Below, piece after piece: positions 1 to 9,645 of a stretch of 64,000 nucleotides of DNA. The stretch lies in the NCBI GenBank assembly GCA_034687125.1, contig JAQGBZ010000160.1, positions 1 to 64,000 of the forward strand, given 5' to 3'. The DNA comes from Neelides folsomi (Eukaryota; Arthropoda; Collembola; Neelipleona; Neelidae). Below the pieces are notes generated by a model, which saw only the letters and a list, made by a program, of their open reading frames with translations, did not search any database and had not been told where the DNA came from. The translations under genes were made by a program, and so were the position numbers. Numbering within the stretch: position 1 is the stretch's first letter; every line of letters begins with the position of its first letter.

Positions 1-815
1 TGCATATTTCGCCCTTTTTGGCTTGCATATTGCATACATATATTGGGGTTTTAGCTTGCATATATATCCGCCCTATAATTATTATTAATAAAATACTTAA
101 TATGATATGTAACTATATGTAACACTATATAATGTAATGTATAGGTTTATAACAACTACATTTTAATGTGAATCAATTAAAATGTGTAGAAATACTATTT
201 ATGTAATATGTAATAGTTTATAAAAGGATTTACTTAAACTAAAATACACTTAACATATATTATTATGCAAAAATGAAAATGTCAAATATTAGTCGAATTT
301 TTACCTCTCAACATTAAAAACCTATAGATTAATACCTATGTATAAGTATTGTAATTATATACTTACATAAATGGGTCGTTATTATATAAATAATCTCTCT
401 TATTATCATATTGAATCACTTAATAAATATAGAAAATTACAACCTTGGACTTAACCTTTATGTGCCTTTGACTATTAATTTATCAGTCAACTCAGAAAGC
501 TTATAATATTAACTATCTGTAAGTATATTTATGAGCGCTTCCACAAGGCAACTTGTCATTTAAACCAAACATTTGCATTTGGTAAGTTACATGGCTCAAT
601 TATTAAGACTTGCAATTAAATTCAATTGCAATTGAATATTATAAATATTATAAAATTAACAATAACTATTTTTATGTTAAATAGAGCTACAATAAATTCT
701 ATTGACTCACTTTATTAATATTTATAAAATCTACTAATTTCAAACATTATTACTAGATATTATATTGAAGTTCATGTTCATATTTATTTTTATTTAGGAA
801 AATCATTTTAGGAAA
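1..815. other. AT-rich non-genic stretch
   Basis: Very AT-rich sequence with no convincing coding frame. The segment directly before the GST start codon (about 780-815) is presumably its 5' UTR and promoter, but no core element stands out. Confidence 0.5.
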
Positions 816-1635
816 ATGTTCCAATACAAATTGACTTATTTTGACGCGCGTGGTTTAGCCGAAGCTGCTCGAGTTATTTTTGCTCTTTCCGAAACTTGTT
901 ATGAAGACGTTCGACTTCCTTTAGATTTCCAATCTGATTCTCCACCTTTATCCCCTGAATTCAAAGCAAGTTAGTGAATTGCATAATTTGTATTTAATGA
1001 TATTACTCACTAACTATATAAATAAGTTGAAAAATTAAATTAAATTTTAATCATTAATTTAGCTCTTCCATGGGGTCAAATTCCAATTTTGGAATTTAAT
1101 GGAAATGTACTTTCACAATCAGGAGCAATTTGCCGTTTCCTTGCCAATAAATTTAATCTTGTAGGGGAAAATGAAGTTGAGAAAGCAAAATGCGACGAGA
1201 TCGTGGACGCAATGAAGGATTTTCAGATGATTTGTATGTTTTCCATTAATTGTTATTTTAAGCTTTTGTTTATGCAGCTAAATTTAAATTATAAATTGTA
1301 ATTTTCATTAAGACTTCCGCCCATGGTTCGTGAATGTTAAAGATGCTGAAAAACAAAAGGTTGTTGTCAAGACGATGACAGATGAAGGAATTCCATTCAC
1401 TTTCAAGAAACTTGAAGAAATAATTAAAGCAAATCCATCTAATTCTGGATTTCTCGTTGGAGCCAACTTGACCTGGGCCGATGTTTATGTTGTTACAGGT
1501 ATTGAACAATTGGAAAAAGTCCTTAAATTGCCATTTGCAAAGGATTATCCAAATCTTCAAAATTTAGTTGACAAAGTTTTCAACAATCCCAAAGTACAAA
1601 AATGGCACAATGAAAGACCGAAAACCGTTTATTAA
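816..1635 (+). CDS. Sigma-class glutathione S-transferase
   Basis: Three exons (816-969, 1063-1233, 1313-1635) join in phase to give 215 residues, a normal cytosolic GST length. The enzyme conjugates glutathione to electrophiles; sigma members also act as prostaglandin-D-synthase-like isomerases and in lipid-peroxide detoxification. The N-terminal thioredoxin-like half starts YKLTYFDARGLAEAAR, with the Tyr expected to activate glutathione. The motif WGQIPILEF (cis-Pro) is followed by LSQSGAICRFLA, the sigma-class SNAIL/QSxAI glutathione site. The all-helical C-terminal half contains NLTWADVYV, matching the conserved (L/F)xWADL-type helix. The first ATG after an AT-rich leader was chosen. An AATAAA overlaps the stop codon (1634-1639). 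It is a single copy here, on the opposite strand to the receptor-like genes to its right. The class assignment rests on motifs only. Confidence 0.93.
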
Positions 1636-1712
1636 TAAAACTCATTTTTGGAGAATTTGATTATTTGATTAAAGTTTGCATTGTAAAAATGTTTGAATAA
1701 AGGCGGTTCTTA

Positions 1713-2285
1713 TTATTTACAATTTACGTAAAAGTACAATTTAAGTCGTATAAATAATTTTATGTCAAATTTTGAAAATATCGTTTCGAAATTGAGAAGT
1801 GAATGGTGAGAAATCGGTTTAATGAATGTGTTCTGTAAATAATGGATTTGTTCAAAGAAGGCAAAGTAAAATTTGGATTTTAAAATTGAAGATTTGTAAA
1901 TAGTTTCTATCCAAGTTAAAAAAACCTTTTCATCCGGCTGAGTTGGAACGAATTGCATTTGACAAAAATTGATCTAGACATTTGTATGAGAATCAATAAA
2001 GTAACGTCCATTCTTAACGTTAAATCCAACACTTTTGTAATTGTTATTTTTCTTACTAATAAAAAAGCGATAATGAGTCATTGTATTGAAATTTAAATGA
2101 ATTAATTGGGCCAAGTCATCGTAGATTTCATAAAAGGGGAAAAATTTTAATAAATTAATGTGGCAATGACTGACGTTTGGATAATGCAAATTAACAAATG
2201 GGCTTAATTGAATTGAATTTGAATTAATTATATTAAATAAACAAATTAGGGTAGAAATTATTTTACTTATTTTTAATAAAACCAT
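1713..2285 (-). pseudogene. Secreted-protein ORF broken by one in-frame TAG
   Basis: On the minus strand one frame stays open for about 190 codons from ATG 2285 to 1713, interrupted by a single TAG at 1974-1976. The N-terminus (MVLLKISKIISTLICLFNI) looks like a signal peptide. The rest is Lys/Phe/Tyr/His-rich with few Cys and no motif I can name. It lies next to a gustatory receptor-like gene, so it could be the N-terminal part of a divergent ionotropic receptor-type gene, but that is a guess. The stop may be a real inactivating mutation, an allele or a base-call error. The stretch beyond the stop keeps a coding-like composition, which argues that the two parts belong together. Confidence 0.35.
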
Positions 2286-2537
2286 TTTTATTCGATATTA
2301 ATACAATTATAAAACATTTGTAATTAATTACAAATGTTATATAATAATATAGTAATATAATAATATACAGATATGTACTGTATTAAAGGTCAATGATATT
2401 TAGTATAGCCTAATTTTACAATACTTATAAGTTAGCTACCTATTTAATGAAATTTGTAATTAAATATTTAATTTTTGATAATTTATTAGTAATATTAGCA
2501 TGCCAGTTTTATAATTAGTTGTTTTTTGAAATCATTT

Positions 2538-3943
2538 TTATAGGTTTTTTAATAAAACTAAAAATGAAAATATCGTTTGAAATGCATTGTAATAATATAA
2601 CATTTCAGTTTCCCATCTCACAATGAAAATGCTTCCTATTTTTAAACCTATTGCCTTGAATGGAAAAGTTGAAAGTTTTCGTTTCAAAGGTTGAGTTAAC
2701 GAGATTTCATTTTTGATAATGAATTTTGTACCAATAATTATTGACGTGTATTTATGAATGTAGCAAGCTGGCAAATATAATACTAAAAATGATAATACAA
2801 AAACACACAAAAATAAAAATGGATTAAATAAATATTCATTAAAACCGATTAAATGAAAGAACCGAAAGGTTCCAACTCCAGAAAAAATAATTAGATAATA
2901 AATTAAAAACTTGGAAAATCCAATAAAGGAGCGATATATTGAGTTAAATTGGTACATTAATAAAGATACAACGCAATATTCAATTTTTAATTCATGAATC
3001 TTTTCATAATCCATTTCAATTTCATCCAATTTATTTCTATTGTAAAGATAAACCCCAAATTATTTATTAACTTTAACCAAATACTATATATTACTTAAGC
3101 TAAAATTTCCAATAATTAAACTTATTATTGCATTCTTTGAATTAATCAATAGTTAGGTAAATGTGTATAATATGTTTTTACATTGTATTTTTTAATAAAA
3201 TGATTAGAATATAATAATGCAACGAAATGTTCCAAAATATTAAACTTGAAAATAAAACTAGAAAAATGACATTTGTAAATTCTAAGATAGCAAATAAATA
3301 AAATAACCAAATGTTACGACACGATATTGGTAAAATGAATAAATGAATAAAACATCTGTTGGTTCGTTTATAAAGTAAAGAAATAAGGGGAAAAATACAC
3401 TAAATTCTAATGCAAAAATTATTTTATTGTTAAAAACGATGTCAAATATTTTATGTTGAGTTTCTAAATATATAGTACATAAAATAATTTATTAAAAAAC
3501 AATTGTTATAAAAAATGGATATAATATTTTTAAAGTTAATTGAAACTATTCAATTATTCTATACCTAAACAGTTTTTATCAATTGACTACTTACGATTTA
3601 TCTTTGTTTTATTGATTTTATTAAGATCATTTAAATAATGAGAAAAATCACTTCCGTTACTTATAATTGACCAAGCAAATATAAAAATACAAACCATAAA
3701 TATAAAAGTTAATATAATTAAAATGGACTCAAATACTGAAAATAAATTATCATTTATTTGTGTCAGTCTAAATGAATAATAAAGAAAATAACAATAAAGA
3801 TACATTGAAGATAAATGGAATTTTATAATTTTTTTCTTTATGAATGCTAATTCATTGTTTTTACTCAAATTAAAAGGAATGAGACCAAATACAGAAATAA
3901 AATTAAAAAAATTGTAATAATCTTTTATTATATCTGAAAGCAT
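2538..3943 (-). CDS. Gustatory receptor-like gene, frame-disturbed
   Basis: Three minus-strand exons give a hydrophobic multi-pass protein: 3943-3595, 3463-3182 and 3036-2538, with compatible phases at both main junctions. Exon 1 starts MLSDIIKDYYNFFNF and has transmembrane stretches. Exon 3 contains further membrane segments and ends with the pattern FPFKAIGLKIGSIFIV plus a final hydrophobic helix, which resembles the C-terminal signature of arthropod gustatory receptors (7-TM ligand-gated channels of chemosensory neurons). The middle exon holds a frame break near 3285-3322. It is bridged either by a very short 41-nt intron starting with a weak GTGTCG donor or by an indel. If the small intron is not spliced, this is a pseudogene. 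The receptor family call is by pattern, not alignment. Confidence 0.5.
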
Positions 3944-5600
3944 TTCTTTAGATATTTTAACTCGATGAAAATTATTTTTAGCAACTTTTCATTGCTTACT
4001 CAATCATTTGAATTCATAATCAATAAATCTAATAACAAAGTTTAATGATTTAATTCTACCTCCTATTAAATTATTTAAGATAATTTACTTGGTCATTAAA
4101 AACCACTTGATTAATTTGAAATGCTTTACAATATACCACGAGAAATTCATCAGCTACAACCTAGTACCCAAACATTATACACGACAAGTTACTACGCATC
4201 TAGACATTAACAACATTAGAATCTCTATCTAAACTTCAAGTTAGTACACATTTATTCATTGAAGTTAGTACATAACTATATATTTAGTAGTACACAACAT
4301 CAACAAGATACATACACAATTAAACTCCAATTTGTTACACAAATTCTTCTAGACATCGACGATTTATTGACGACCAGCCACAACGCAGTAAATTAATATT
4401 TTCATATAGTCAATTGTAGGAAATCCAATTATCTCATTGCCCGATTAGGTACACTTATATATTATAATATGATTTAACGGTATTCTAATTATAGATTAAA
4501 TTAATTTAAAAGTGCAAACCCAAATACTGATGTATGAATAAAGTTAGATATTTATTTATATTACCTTATTAATTCGGCAACTACTTAATAGTACACAGTT
4601 ACACATTTAAGTTAGTACACAAGTACACAGTACACAAACATTTACATTAGAATCCCTATCTAACCTTCTATTTAGTACACTACTACACATTTAAGTTAGT
4701 ACACAACTACATACTACACTTCTAATTAGTACACATCGAGGAATACACACCTTCTAATTACTACACACTACACATTAAATACAATTCACCTACTAATTAG
4801 TACACACTACACACAATTAAGGAAAAGGCAAGTTATTGTAGTAACCAAATGACTCCATGCGCCCAAATGAGTCATTTTGGCTGCATGGAGTCATATGGTC
4901 ATCATGGAGTCATCATGGAGTCAAAAGTGGAGTCATTTTCCATAGAGTGCATGGAGTTGTGACTCCATGGAGTCCATCGAGCCATCAATTGAGCTTTGGT
5001 ATAGGCAAATTTACATTGAAAATTGTATGGAGTCATGGAGCGCTCCATGGATTATTATGGAGGAGCATGTATTTGCATGGAACCGTGGAGCCTTTACGGC
5101 AAGTAAAGTCCAGCCAATAAATCAATATGTATCTACCTGTATGTATGAAATTGATTATAAAGAAATCGAATAAATGTTAATAAAAAGACGCACTTTTTTT
5201 TATGTACTCATACATGATTAGGGTCTTTGAATTCAAAACCATTTAATTCAATGTAATTTGTAATCATTAAAAGCAAATTGTTAATATTTATAAAAAATCT
5301 TTCAAAAAATGGAGTAAATCATTTGTTACAAAGAATACAAACAAGTAATAAAATATAATACATATTAACACTACAATAGACATTGACACAATAAAAACAA
5401 ATTATTATTCATAAAAATCCTTGAAATATTATTAAACAATAAACTATATTTTATTACAAAAAATGTTTTTCTTTAATTTTCATTTTACCTTTGTCGGCAT
5501 TGTTCTTATTTCCAATATAAATGATTTTCAATATAAACTCATGGTCAGTCAGTTAATCATTACAAGAATTTAAAAAAGTAAAAGAAATAATATTATCAAA
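3944..5600. repeat. Repeat-rich intergenic region
   Basis: No gene found. From about 4165 to 4820 the motif TTAGTACACA and close variants recur in a degenerate tandem arrangement. From about 4850 to 5080 units built on ATGGAGTCA recur in both orientations. The remainder is AT-rich and featureless up to the NlpC/P60 leader. Confidence 0.6.
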
Positions 5601-6219
5601 ATGAAGACATTATTATATTTTACATTTATATTATTTTTCTTAAGTAAGCTCATTTAATAATTAAATGTACATTAAGAATATTATTTGTCTAAATAAATGT
5701 ATCTTATTGTTAATTAATAAATAAGTAATTAATCAAAATTGGTTTAATCTATTATTCATATCCAAATCTATTAAATTATTAATAGGTTTAATCCATGGGA
5801 TTAAAAGAAGTCAAACAATTAGCCGAGCTCAATTCTGGCAAAAGAAACCCGTGCCGTATAGCATGAGTAAATATGAAAATGATCCCAATGGTAAAAAATA
5901 TCGAACGGATTGTTCTGGATATGTTTCAATGGCTTGGAATCTCCCTGACTCAATGAGCACCGTTACACTTCCCAAAGTGAGCAAGAAAATCAAAAAAGAC
6001 GAACTTGCTCAAGGTGACATTATCATGAAGGGCGGGGAAGGAACCAGCGGGGCAAATGGACACGTCGTCATTTTCCATTCATGGGTCGATGACAAACGGA
6101 CCCAATATAATGCGTATGAACAGACAAATCCGTCAACCAAATACAGGAAAATTCCTTATCCTTATTTTAATTATAAAGGCTATGAACCGTATCGATATAA
6201 TAATATTCAAAGTGGATGA
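5601..6219 (+). CDS. Secreted NlpC/P60 family peptidase
   Basis: Exon 1 (5601-5643) encodes a signal peptide (MKTLLYFTFILFFLS...). A 142-bp GT..AG intron follows, then exon 2 (5786-6219); the join gives 158 residues. NlpC/P60 enzymes are papain-like cysteine peptidases that cut bacterial peptidoglycan stem peptides. The nucleophile is expected at Cys57 in RTDCSGYVSMAW, the His at about 107 in GANGHVVIFHSW, and a third polar residue in the following YNAYEQ strand. The C-terminal motif IPYPYF...GYEPYRYNNI is typical, as I recall, of actinobacterial relatives. Such genes are not standard animal genes, so the likely history is bacterial acquisition followed by gain of a secretion signal and an intron. 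A role in digesting or controlling bacteria is inferred. No neighbour shares this function. Confidence 0.88.
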
Positions 6220-7571
6220 AAGAATTTTAAAAATCAGTTTTATTCGTGTTATGTAAATTAAACTGGACCAAAATGTGCAATGTATTGTTTATATGATATG
6301 TCATACACTTAAGATACTTAGTTGTAAAGCAATGTCTTAGTGCTAGTGCTAGAAAAGTATGTTATAATTATAAACATTAACATTAGCATAAGTGTTATAT
6401 TAAATTATTGATATTCTAAATGAATCATTATACTAAATAAAGCATTTGTTAAAATAAATTAATCTCCAATGAATTAACAAAAGTCGTAAGCCATTGTTCA
6501 ATGCCGATACATAGAGTACATAAAAACCCAAACATTATTTCATTCTATAAAAAGTACAATGTGAACTCCAAGAAATTCCAGCACAGCACTAATAACTAAT
6601 AAAGCATAAAATAATTATTATAGCTTATATAGGAAGAATAACAAAGAATTTAACTATCTAGAAATTTTAAGTTCTTAGATGACAATGATGACATTCGAAG
6701 TTAGGTCTAAACAAAATAGAGTGAAGAGTTTGAGAGTATCACTTGGCCTTAAATACTCTTCTTTATCAATTGTTAATCATTTAATAATTATCAATTAAGT
6801 GAACAATAATGAAATATCCGCTCACTCAAATATTTCTTATCTCATCATAAATTTGAATATATGGTCGCCTTATACCAAGAACTCCTTATCAAAATTTGAC
6901 TAAATCTTAATAAATGATAACCTTGGGTTAAAATTTTTCAAAAATATAGATTACTAGCTATAAAAGGCGTTAATGATGAAAAATATAAAGTTATTTGATA
7001 TACAAGTTTAAACTTGCTGTTAAATCATTAAAGTTGGCATTTCACAAAAAGGTACTAATGGTAGTAATATGTTTGTTTTTTAATACTTACTTACAATTAG
7101 TACACAAGTACTCTGGTTCTAACCGAAATTCCAACATGTTTTTTAATAAATTTTGAATAGTAACTTTTATTGTGGTAACTTTGACTTATATGTAGTAATG
7201 TAGTAACTTTGACGTATAGTAAGTTTGATGGTGAATCATTCAAATACAACCTATCCTTGCATGGATGAAAATTGTTAAGAAAAGACAAATTTTATTCTTA
7301 CCAACTTAAGAAACCTAAAATATTTAAACCCTAATGGGTTGGGATAATTATTACTTTTATTACAACTTATTACAATTTCTAATAACCACCACAGAATCAT
7401 TTGGATATCGTATAATGGGATCATTCTTTAATCATTTTTTATGTCATATTTTTTTAAATACTCAATATAACAACTATTAAAATGCAATTAAAGAAAGTGA
7501 ATAGTTGAAAAGAATGAAAAGATTAATTGAGTTTCCAAGCGTTCAAATGGCGACTACTCAAAAACTATATA
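6220..7571. other. AT-rich intergenic stretch
   Basis: No gene recognised between the NlpC/P60 gene and the transposon. One isolated TTAGTACACAAGTAC copy near 7097 recalls the array at 4.2-4.8 kb. Confidence 0.5.
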
Positions 7572-7573
7572 TA

Positions 7574-8974
7574 CTGGGAGGCCATTGTCAATTGCATCAA
7601 TGGAGAAAAGCCATGTAATGCATTTAATATAGGAAAACTTACGATATACGAATTTTAATATACGAAAACGTTTTTATAATTTGAACGACGCACTAAATAT
7701 TCTAACTTATAATGTACTCAAATTATATAATTATTCATTTACCATTAACAAAAATGGCTTCTAATAAATTTAATCTTGCTCAAAGAGTTTTCATTGTTGA
7801 AAATTTTATTTCAACAAAAAACACCCATCGCACAATTGCCTTGTTCAGAGACAGATTTCCAGACACCTTACCACCTAACCGAACTACAGTTAATCGACTA
7901 TACAACAAGTTTAAGTTAATTGGAAATCTCAATCGGGTGAACACACCAAGAAGACGAACAGTCCGAACTGAAGACAACATTGTCAACATAAAGGCGGCAA
8001 TTGGCATTAGTCCGGGAAAGCCCATCAGAAGATTGGCCTCTCAGAGCGGAATAAGTAAGGAAACTGCAAGAAAAATATTGAAATATAACCTAAAATTAAA
8101 GCCATACAAAGTTCACCTGTGTCAACAGATCCTCCCTGTTGATTATCAAAGAAGGGTTGAATTTTGTGAATGGTATTTTAACCATATTTCTCCAAATGGT
8201 GAAGAACTTGATGACATTTTTTGGACTGACGAGGCTTGGTTCTATTTAAATGGTTTCGTCAACACCCAAAACAACCGTTGGTGGTCAGAAGAAAATCTAC
8301 ATAGGACAATTGAGGTAAGTAGAATTTTATATATTTTTATATAATTTTTATTATATAATTTTTATTATAAAATCATTAAAATGCATTTAATATTTTTTAT
8401 TTTTGTAGATTCCTCTTCATTTCCAAAAGATTGGAGTATGGATAGCAATGTCGAGAAGAAGAATCTACCTATACTTTTTTAATGGAACCATGAACACAAG
8501 AAAATATATTGAAATGGTAGACAATTTCATTGATGATTTGCCCCTTGCCTCAATTGTCCACACAAGGCTCCAACAGGATAACGCTCCTTGTCATAAATCT
8601 GTTGCCACCATGAATTTTTTGGAGGAAAAGTCTCCAGAAGGCTTAATTCCTTACTCTACAAGATTCGGATATGACCCCGCTAGATTCATTTCTTTTTGCT
8701 CACGTTAAAAACAATTGCTACGCTAACAATCCACACACAATTCCAGAATTACAGCAAAACATTCAAGCTGCAGTGGATTCAATAACTCCACAGATGCTAA
8801 ACAATGTTTTCAACAATCAACGAAAAAGAGTGGAGTTGTGCCTTCAACAGAATGGAGGGCATTTCGAGCATTTGCTTTAATCCGAATAAATTATTTAAAA
8901 TGTTCTCCTATGATTAATACATTGCTAAATGCACTCGACTTTCTCCATTGATGCGAATGATAATGGCCTCCCAG
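7574..8974 (+). mobile_element. Tc1/mariner-type DNA transposon
   Basis: Terminal inverted repeats of about 35-50 bp begin CTGGGAGGCCATT at both ends (7574 onwards, and the complement ending at 8974). They also share the inner block GCATCAATGGAGAAA. A TA dinucleotide flanks each end (7572-7573 and 8975-8976), the expected target duplication. The 1.4-kb body carries one transposase frame. The two repeats differ at several positions, so the copy is not brand new. Confidence 0.9.
7754..8880 (+). pseudogene. Tc1/mariner-superfamily transposase, frameshifted
   Basis: This is the cut-and-paste transposase of the surrounding element. The N-terminus (MASNKFNLAQRVFIVENF) begins helix-turn-helix DNA-binding domains. 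The RNase-H-like catalytic core shows the first Asp in FWTDEAWF and the second in LQQDNAPCHK, and the third acidic residue falls in the MTPLDSFLF segment. A 94-nt intron with clean GTAAGT and TGTAG borders (8315-8408) removes in phase, joining ...HRTIE to IPLHFQKIGVW. Near 8660-8672 the frame shifts, and the tail (VKNNCYANNPHTIPELQQNI to the stop at 8880) continues in another frame, so no intact protein is made. The start could also be the upstream ATG at 7712. Confidence 0.85.
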
Positions 8975-9086
8975 TATTACCTAAATCCAAAATGAGTGAA
9001 ACACAGTGTTTATGGAAATTGAAAAAAATGCCAAGTTTTTATCCAACTAGAAACATTAACATTTAGAAAAGAAATTGAACGGTTAA

Positions 9087-9280
9087 TGAATAAGTAGAGA
9101 TAAGGAAACGTCCCCTTCACCCCAAAAGGATCTTTGAAGAGGTCCACATGGTGCGGAAGGTCAAGGCCTATCTCTCCAACCTGGTGGTCGACGAGAACGA
9201 GTCGACCCTCCACTCCCTCTCACTTTTATGCGAAGCCCCGAAGAAGACGAATCATCATCCCCACCGTCCCTCGTCCTAAT
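9087..9280 (+). pseudogene. Orphan PDZ-GEF (RapGEF2-like) exon fragment
   Basis: A short GC-richer frame just right of the transposon reads KRIFEEVHMVRKVKAYLSNL and continues with VVDENESTLHSLSLLCEAP before a TAA. This closely resembles the end of the RasGEF region in PDZ-GEF/RapGEF2 (Gef26 in flies), where I recall a KLYED..MARKVKQYLSNL..DEESL..LSLQCEP pattern. The true protein continues for hundreds of residues, but here a stop follows 11 codons later and no other exon of the gene is visible nearby. It is best explained as a captured, duplicated or retro-copied fragment. PDZ-GEFs activate Rap1 at cell junctions; this piece should have no such activity. Confidence 0.6.
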
Positions 9281-9450
9281 AAAAACTCCATACTATACTC
9301 CACCTAACCTTTTCATTACAAAACTCTCCATTTGAGTGAATTGGAATTTCAATTAATTTAAGGTCTTTAATTATTTTAATTTTGCATTCCTTCTAACCAT
9401 CAGATTCGTCTTTCTCATATCCTAATTAGTGAAAAAACATTCTAGAATGT

Positions 9451-9475
9451 ACGAGGTGGGCTGCGCCCACCTCGT
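9451..9475. repeat. Perfect GC-rich hairpin
   Basis: Two 11-bp arms, ACGAGGTGGGC and its complement, are separated by TGC. It is strikingly GC-rich against the AT-rich surroundings and sits about 170 bp before the ASZ1 start codon. Confidence 0.8.
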
Positions 9476-9645
9476 ATAATCTTGCCTTGTAATTTAATGA
9501 AATTTGTTTTATACTGATTTTAATCGCATTTGTGTAATTTATTTAGTTTTGATATCTGAAGCCCAAGTTAATAGTCGATTTCGACGGCATTTAAATTCCT
9601 ATTCAATACATTCAAAATCGAAATCGAGACCTTTGGATTATCAAG

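Noticed and set aside
4857..5173. Plus-strand frames of 68-87 codons
   Set aside because: They are translations of the ATGGAGTCA repeat, rich in Trp/Ser/His, not a gene.
9010..9213. Minus-strand frame over the PDZ-GEF fragment
   Set aside because: The plus strand reads a recognisable RapGEF2-like sequence; the minus frame is its shadow.
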